The position numbers and the translations under genes were made by a program. Shown here in pieces: positions 33,387 to 37,545 of a stretch of DNA of 37,545 bases. The DNA lies in contig JANLYO010000119.1 in assembly GCA_031365665.1 (NCBI GenBank), forward strand, positions 1-37,545, given 5' to 3'. Origin of the DNA: JANYCG01 sp031365665. Lineage in GTDB: Bacteria > Pseudomonadota > Gammaproteobacteria > Burkholderiales > Burkholderiaceae_C. Positions within the stretch are counted from its first letter, which is position 1; each line of letters begins with the position of its first letter. Under the pieces are notes generated by a model. The model saw nothing but the letters and a program-made list of their open reading frames with translations, did no database searches and had not been told where the DNA came from.

Positions 33387-34451
33387 ATGAAAAACATCCA
33401 GCTCGGGCAAAGCGCCCTGTCCGTCACCCCCATTTGCCTGGGCACCATGACCTTTGGCGAGCAGGTGACTGAGGCCACCGCCCACGCCATTCTGGATCGC
33501 GCGCTGGAGCGGGGCGTCAACTTCATCGACACCGCCGAGATGTATTCGGTGCCGACCCGCGCCGAGACCTACGGCGCCACCGAAAAGATCATCGGCAACT
33601 GGTTTGCCACGCGCCCCGGAGCACGGCAAAAAGTGGTGCTGGCCAGCAAACTCGCGGGCCCGTCGCGCGGCATGGGCTGGGTGCGCAATGGCAGCAGCCA
33701 GGTGACGCAGCAGGACATTGTGGATTCCTGCAACGCCTCGCTCAAGCGCCTGCAGACCGATGTGATCGACCTCTACCAGATCCACTGGCCGGTGCGTCAC
33801 GTGGCGGCCTTTGGCGCGGTGTATTTTGACGTGGCCAAGGACGTGCCGGTCACTCCGATCCTGGAGCAATTGCAGGCGCTGGACGGCCTGGTGAAGGCCG
33901 GCAAGATCCGCGCCATCGGCCTCTCGAATGAAACGCCCTACGGCGTGCACGAGTTCGTGCGCCTGGCCGAGCCACACGGCCTGCCGCGCGTTGCCACCGT
34001 GCAAAACCCGTATTGCCTGATCAACCGCACCATGGACAACGGGCTGGACGAAACCATCCACCACCTGGGTGTTTCGTCGATCCCCTATTCACCGCTGGGC
34101 TTTGGCCTCTTGACCGGCAAATACGACGAAAGCGGTGCCGCCGGGCCGGGCGCGCCCATGAACGCGCGCATTGCCAAGTTTGAGTCCGTCCGCAAACAGC
34201 GCTGGGGCCGCGACGAAGCGCTGAACGCAGCGCGCCGTTACAACGCGCTGGCGCGCCAGCATGGCATGACGCCGACGCAGATGGCCCTCGCCTTCTGCTA
34301 CACCCGCTGGCACGTGGCCAGCACCATCATCGGCGTGACCACGGTGGCGCAGCTGGATGAAAACCTGGACGCCTGGGGCACTACCCTGTCGCCGGAAGTC
34401 TTGGCCGAGATCGACAAAATCCGCTGGGCGCACCGGGATCCGGCGCAGTAG
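33387..34451 (+). CDS. Aldo/keto reductase (Tas-like)
   Basis: 354 residues. The AKR tetrad is visible: Asp48 in NFIDTAEMYS, Tyr53, Lys88 in VVLASKLAG and His in DLYQIHWP near residue 132. NADPH-binding elements are IGLSNETPYG and the C-terminal STIIGVTTVAQLDENL. The length and the YSVPTRAETYGATEKIIG insertion match Tas/YgdS-type reductases. Native substrate is unknown. It is the last housekeeping-like gene before the accessory segment. Confidence 0.93.
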   Translation: MKNIQLGQSALSVTPICLGTMTFGEQVTEATAHAILDRALERGVNFIDTAEMYSVPTRAETYGATEKIIGNWFATRPGARQKVVLASKLAGPSRGMGWVRNGSSQVTQQDIVDSCNASLKRLQTDVIDLYQIHWPVRHVAAFGAVYFDVAKDVPVTPILEQLQALDGLVKAGKIRAIGLSNETPYGVHEFVRLAEPHGLPRVATVQNPYCLINRTMDNGLDETIHHLGVSSIPYSPLGFGLLTGKYDESGAAGPGAPMNARIAKFESVRKQRWGRDEALNAARRYNALARQHGMTPTQMALAFCYTRWHVASTIIGVTTVAQLDENLDAWGTTLSPEVLAEIDKIRWAHRDPAQ

Positions 34452-34498
34452 GCTGTTTCCTTATCGGGTGCTTCGCGGCTTGTGCTGCGTTCCGGGGT

Positions 34499-34690
34499 GG
34501 CTGCGCGAGACCGTGCGCGTCTGGCGACCCTACTTCGGGGGCCCTTCGGGCTGCCTTGCGATGCTCGAATCTGGCGGGAATCCGCTAGCACTCGCTGCGC
34601 TCAGACAATCGCGGATTCTGATCCGCCAGCTTCTGCGCTCCTCAGCCCCGCAGAAGGGATCGCCAGTCGCGCACCGTCTCGCGCAGCTTG
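34499..34690. repeat. Palindromic repeat element, left border of the accessory segment
   Basis: The ends are inverted and similar: GCTGCGCGAGAC with GTGCGCG and CTGGCGA occur on the plus strand from 34500 and on the minus strand from 34688. Inside are two hairpins. The first pairs CTGGCGG (34571-34577) with CCGCCAG (34623-34629) and GAATCCGC (34578-34585) with GCGGATTC (34611-34618), with bulge TGAT. The second is CTTCTGCG (34630-34637) with CGCAGAAG (34649-34656). Positions 34618-34665 recur inverted at 37498-37545. The remainder of the gap from 34452 to 34790 contains only the small ORF described separately. Confidence 0.75.
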
Positions 34691-34794
34691 TTGCCGTCCC
34701 AAAATGCAAAATTCAGCCTGTGGGATGTTTGCATCAATTGATGGTTGAGGTCTTGCTTAAGGCATGAAGACCAATCAGTGCTGAACTTGCTCAC
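34642..34794 (-). CDS. Possible 50-residue protein coupled to the WYL regulator
   Basis: A GTG at 34794 overlaps the WYL stop as GTGA, and the frame runs to TGA at 34644-34642. The product begins VSKFSTDWSSCLKQ and ends KLRETVRDWRSLLRG, rich in Trp and Arg. The coupling and the sensible composition favour a gene. Against this, its last third lies in the palindromic repeat and no family is recognised. It could be a chimera created when the repeat arrived. Confidence 0.3.
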   Translation of the reverse strand: MSKFSTDWSSCLKQDLNHQLMQTSHRLNFAFWDGNKLRETVRDWRSLLRG

Positions 34795-35435
34795 ACGATT
34801 GCATTACAAGGTCGAACATGCTCAAGACCGACTGAAACAATGACTTCACCTTTTGGTTGAATTGCCAATTGCCAGCCTGTTTCCTGCAATGTCAGTTGAA
34901 TTACCCGGCAATCTTCTTCATGTTCGATGTTGTTGGCATCTATCCATACCAAGCGGACAATTGTGTCTTTCACCAAAGCCGCAAATATTGGTGATAAACG
35001 GTTGCCATCGATGCGGGAGAATTTTGGCAAATCGATCACGACCTTTTTGTCCAGGCTCCACATCTGGAAATCGCCTTTCACCAGAAGCCGCTTGATCGTC
35101 TTACGCATCGGAAGCAGAAAGTACGTCAGGAAGCCAGGGTCGATGGCACAGACCACGTTGTATAGGGTGAGCAACGCATAACCTTCCTCTGCAGATATCC
35201 AAAGTCCAGGTAGCTCTCCCAAACGCTGGCCGAAGGGTGCCCGAGTATCGTATCGGTAGACTCTTCTCGCGGAGTCGTAGATCAACGGTGCACCGAGTCG
35301 ATCTCGCATGAGCTCGATGTCCCGCATCAGAGTAGCCCGCGACACTTCCAATGCATCCTTCAGCTCCTTCAAGCTGACCTCTCCGTTGTCGCGCAAGAGG
35401 AAGTGAATCCGTGATAGACGTTCGGCCTGGCTCAT
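34791..35435 (-). CDS. HTH-WYL domain transcriptional regulator
   Basis: 214 residues from ATG at 35435, chosen because AAGGAAA sits 6 bp upstream; the open frame extends to 35507. A winged helix-turn-helix of the DeoR/HTH_11 kind occupies about residues 1-60 (SLKELKDALEVSRATLMRDI). A WYL-type ligand domain follows in the C-terminal half, with weak motif conservation. WYL regulators often sense nucleic acids or nucleotides and commonly control defence or stress loci. It is divergent from the HDAC-like gene with 94 bp between starts, so local control of that gene is likely. Codon use is less GC-rich than in the genes before 34.5 kb. Confidence 0.85.
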   Translation of the reverse strand: MSQAERLSRIHFLLRDNGEVSLKELKDALEVSRATLMRDIELMRDRLGAPLIYDSARRVYRYDTRAPFGQRLGELPGLWISAEEGYALLTLYNVVCAIDPGFLTYFLLPMRKTIKRLLVKGDFQMWSLDKKVVIDLPKFSRIDGNRLSPIFAALVKDTIVRLVWIDANNIEHEEDCRVIQLTLQETGWQLAIQPKGEVIVSVGLEHVRPCNAIV

Positions 35436-35529
35436 ATAAATTTCCTTTCGTGCCATCGTACTCGTCACGCGTCTCATTCCGTGAGACACCCAGGCAGGCA
35501 TCATCATGATCTAGGAGAAACCTCATCAT

Positions 35530-36399
35530 ATGCAGCAAATTCCAGTCTTTTTCACCCCTGCCATGGTGGCCGAAGCAGATAGCTTTTCTCCATCAGCAGG
35601 CAAACCCATTGACGTTGTGAAGTCTTGGCAACGCCATGGCTTCGATATTTGCCTTCTCGATCCGCTGGCGGCAACATCTGAAGAAATCGCAATGGCTCAT
35701 GATAGGGCGTTTGTAGAGGCGGTTCTCACTCGCGAAGCCGCCAATGGATTTGGCAATCGATCACGCTCCGTTGCGGACTCTTTGCCCTACACATCCGGCG
35801 CAATGATTTCCGCAGCCCGATCCGCCCTTGACAATGGTTTCGTTGCTGTTGCTCCTTGCTCCGGTTTTCATCATGCTGGTTGGCGTTTTGGTGGAGGCTA
35901 TTGCACCTTCAACGGACTAATGGTCGCCGCTTGCGTTCTAAAGCACACGGGGGAAGTTCAACGGGTGGGTATTCTTGATTTCGACCAACACTGGGGCAAT
36001 GGCACACATGACATCATTGCGAAACTCGAAGCATCGAAATGGGTGACCCACTACAGTCCGACTTCAGATTTCGGAACTGAAGAATCATCAGAGCTGTTTA
36101 TTGACGCGATTCCGGACTTGGTAGCGCGTTTTGCGCAGTGTGATGTTGTGCTCTACCAAGCGGGCGCAGATCAGCACGTAGATGATCCTTTGGGTGGATG
36201 GTTGAACACTGAGCAGCTATACCGGCGTGATTTGGCTGTTTTTCAAGCGCTGAAAAGTATGGCGGTTCCGGTTGCATGGAATCTGGCCGGGGGCTACCAG
36301 CAACCATTGCGTAAGGTCTTGGATGTTCACGACAACACTATGCGGGCATGCAACTTGGTATACGGTCAATCTAAAAGTAAGGAGTTTGCACATGAGTAA
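35530..36399 (+). CDS. HDAC-superfamily zinc deacetylase
   Basis: 289 residues, with AGGAG about 12 bp before the ATG. The arginase/deacetylase fold is marked by the His dyad SGFHHAGW (His114, His115), zinc ligands in LDFDQHWGNGTH (Asp152, His154) and QAGADQHVDDPLGG (Asp214), and the transition-state Tyr256 in LAGGYQQ. All catalytic residues are present. Bacterial relatives deacetylate polyamines, small metabolites or proteins; the substrate here is not deducible. It has no signal peptide. Its last eight bases overlap the start of the exported Cys-rich protein, linking a cytoplasmic enzyme and a secreted product in one transcript. Confidence 0.9.
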   Translation: MQQIPVFFTPAMVAEADSFSPSAGKPIDVVKSWQRHGFDICLLDPLAATSEEIAMAHDRAFVEAVLTREAANGFGNRSRSVADSLPYTSGAMISAARSALDNGFVAVAPCSGFHHAGWRFGGGYCTFNGLMVAACVLKHTGEVQRVGILDFDQHWGNGTHDIIAKLEASKWVTHYSPTSDFGTEESSELFIDAIPDLVARFAQCDVVLYQAGADQHVDDPLGGWLNTEQLYRRDLAVFQALKSMAVPVAWNLAGGYQQPLRKVLDVHDNTMRACNLVYGQSKSKEFAHE

Positions 36400-36760
36400 G
36401 ACAAATCAATTCGTTCTGGTGGTTTTCGCAGTTGCATCCCTGGCGAGCCCTACTGTGCAAGCCGAATGCAGACGTGCGCATGTCTGCGACGGCTATGGCC
36501 AAAATTGTCGATACCAAGACATATGCGATGGAAAAATGGATTTGCCTTCGGTGGGATTGAATCCACTCCCAGCACTTCCGTCGGTGGAGTTGAGGCCCCT
36601 GCCATCAATGCAGCTACCGCCTTTGGGTACGTCTAGGTGTGAGTACAAGCAGGTGAATGGACGGTGGCAAAACGTCTGTCAATCGAGGCAACTGGCAAGG
36701 CAGGAATGCGATTTTCTTTGCTGTATCAGTGCTTTAAGTCAAATTGCTGTTGCAGGGTGA
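36392..36760 (+). CDS. Small exported Cys-rich protein with Leu-Pro repeats
   Basis: 122 residues, with a perfect TAAGGAG 8 bp before the ATG, which lies within the HDAC-like gene. The signal peptide is about residues 1-24 (SPTVQA-ECRR). The mature part has two Cys clusters, CRRAHVCDGYGQNCRYQDIC and CEYKQVNGRWQNVCQ, separated by a Pro/Leu segment with repeated LPxxxLxPLP-like units (about residues 51-78). A further CDFLCC occurs near the C-terminus. The even spacing of cysteines suggests disulfides in the periplasm or outside the cell. No known family is recognised. Confidence 0.8.
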   Translation: MSKTNQFVLVVFAVASLASPTVQAECRRAHVCDGYGQNCRYQDICDGKMDLPSVGLNPLPALPSVELRPLPSMQLPPLGTSRCEYKQVNGRWQNVCQSRQLARQECDFLCCISALSQIAVAG

Positions 36761-36850
36761 CAAGACTTTCTGGCGAGCCTTTGAGGGTCCACAATCAAAC
36801 GCACAAAGCTAGTTCTTAAATACGAAATACCTTTTTACAATGGGCCTGCG

Positions 36851-37456
36851 ATGATTAAAAACGTCTTTTGTGGACTTGCTATAAGTTGCTGCGTACCTGC
36901 GCTGTTGGCGAAATCTGCTAATGTCGATTTCTTCTGCAAAGCAAATGACGATAAGGATTTACCATCATTGATCTTGAATCTTGAATGGGCAAGCAGGGTC
37001 CTCCCAGGGGTGCCACCAGAAGAGTGGAGATATCTACAGGCGGAGTCCGAGGCAGCGAGCAATTTGCAAGTAGATCCAACCGTGAGCAATCCCACCGAGT
37101 TGGCGCGCAGGCGGTGGGCGCAACTCGAAAATCGACCCCTCTACTATGTTTGGCGCGTAAAAAGGGCTCTTGGAAGAAATCGAGCAGACCTAAACAATAT
37201 CATCACCCCCCCATTTCCGTTATTTCCAGAATCTCCAGACGCAACGCGATTGAACTCTGCGGTAGATGCGATGAGCAGTGCGTCCGAATATCGTGATGAA
37301 CTTCACTCTTTCTTGCGTCGAAATGATTTAGCTGCAGTCAAAATCGACCTGGGCAATGCAGATTTTTTACTTGAATTTCGAGCTGGACAGGTGCAATTTT
37401 TTCTGAACCGATATGTCAAGTGCAAGCTGCATAAATTGATGGACCGGGTGAAGTAG
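36851..37456 (+). CDS. Exported protein of unknown family
   Basis: 201 residues with a likely signal peptide (MIKNVFCGLAISCCVPALLA-KSAN, residues 1-20). The mature protein is hydrophilic and appears helical, with segments such as EEWRYLQAESEAASNLQ, ARRRWAQLENRPLYYVWRVK and YRDELHSFLRRNDLA. One pair of cysteines remains after the signal (FFC and VKC). The preceding 90-bp gap has no clear terminator, so it may be cotranscribed with the HDAC-like gene. No function can be assigned. It ends 20 bp before the right copy of the hairpin repeat. Confidence 0.72.
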   Translation: MIKNVFCGLAISCCVPALLAKSANVDFFCKANDDKDLPSLILNLEWASRVLPGVPPEEWRYLQAESEAASNLQVDPTVSNPTELARRRWAQLENRPLYYVWRVKRALGRNRADLNNIITPPFPLFPESPDATRLNSAVDAMSSASEYRDELHSFLRRNDLAAVKIDLGNADFLLEFRAGQVQFFLNRYVKCKLHKLMDRVK

Positions 37457-37475
37457 GGTGTATTGCCTCAATTTG

Positions 37476-37545
37476 AGCTGGGCAAACGGTGCGCCCTTGG
37501 CGATCCCTTCTGCGGGGCTGAGGAGCGCAGAAGCTGGCGGATCAG
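37476..37545 (+). repeat. Right copy of the hairpin repeat, inverted, reaching the window edge
   Basis: From 37498 to the end it is the exact reverse complement of 34618-34665, including hairpin CTTCTGCG (37507-37514) with CGCAGAAG (37526-37533). Similarity weakens but continues leftward to AGCTG at 37476, including ACGGTGCGC. The rest of the copy is off the window. Confidence 0.85.

Noticed and set aside
34571..34656. Integron attC site
   Set aside because: The bulged hairpin is suggestive, but the GTTRRRY and RYYYAAC core sites and an adjacent integrase are absent.

Overview
The window looks like chromosomal DNA of a high-GC betaproteobacterium, most probably a member of the Comamonadaceae (Rhodoferax/Polaromonas-like). 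This rests on the protein style, a PPi-type phosphofructokinase, the RF2 frameshift site, and several short dispersed repeats of the kind I associate with that family. Placement is inference; no 16S or marker search was possible.

Positions 1-16.6 kb form a purine uptake and degradation locus. On the minus strand are xdhA and xdhB (xanthine dehydrogenase; xdhB runs off the left edge). Divergent from them on the plus strand is a BMP-type ABC importer (ATPase, two permeases, lipoprotein binding protein), then a Rieske non-haem iron oxygenase whose stop overlaps the start of an adenine-deaminase-type amidohydrolase. Next come an orphan 2-aminoethylphosphonate/iron-type binding protein, a PIG-L/LmbE deacetylase, a second BMP binding protein without its own permease, and guanine deaminase. 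Adenine and guanine deamination would both feed xanthine dehydrogenase. The Rieske protein is the unexplained member. A 430-bp scar with two decayed gene ends separates guaD from dcd.

Positions 16.6-34.5 kb are mostly housekeeping: a DUF900-like hydrolase and pyrrolidone-carboxylate peptidase (minus), a YpfJ zinc metallopeptidase and a RhlE-like DEAD-box helicase (plus), ApaH (minus), a CNNM/CBS transporter-like protein (plus), a YdcF-type protein, tRNA-Thr(CGU), PPi-phosphofructokinase, PepN, a HAD phosphatase and prfB with its programmed +1 frameshift (minus), then an alpha/beta hydrolase (minus), an acyl-CoA synthetase and an aldo/keto reductase (plus).

Positions 34.5-37.5 kb are a visibly lower-GC accessory segment. 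A WYL regulator (minus) is divergent from an HDAC-superfamily deacetylase, which overlaps a small exported Cys-rich protein; an exported protein of unknown family follows. The segment is bracketed by inverted copies of the same hairpin-forming sequence (34618-34665 against 37498-37545, exact for 48 bp and reaching the window edge). This bracketed cassette is the best candidate for an undescribed system here.

The window is also rich in non-coding repeats: two 150-bp AT-rich copies 10 kb apart, a TTCGAC/CTCAGG-type repeat fused in frame to the end of the ABC ATPase, a hairpin element at 12.0 kb, a REP-like element between prfB and the HAD gene, and short AT-rich patches inside two coding regions.
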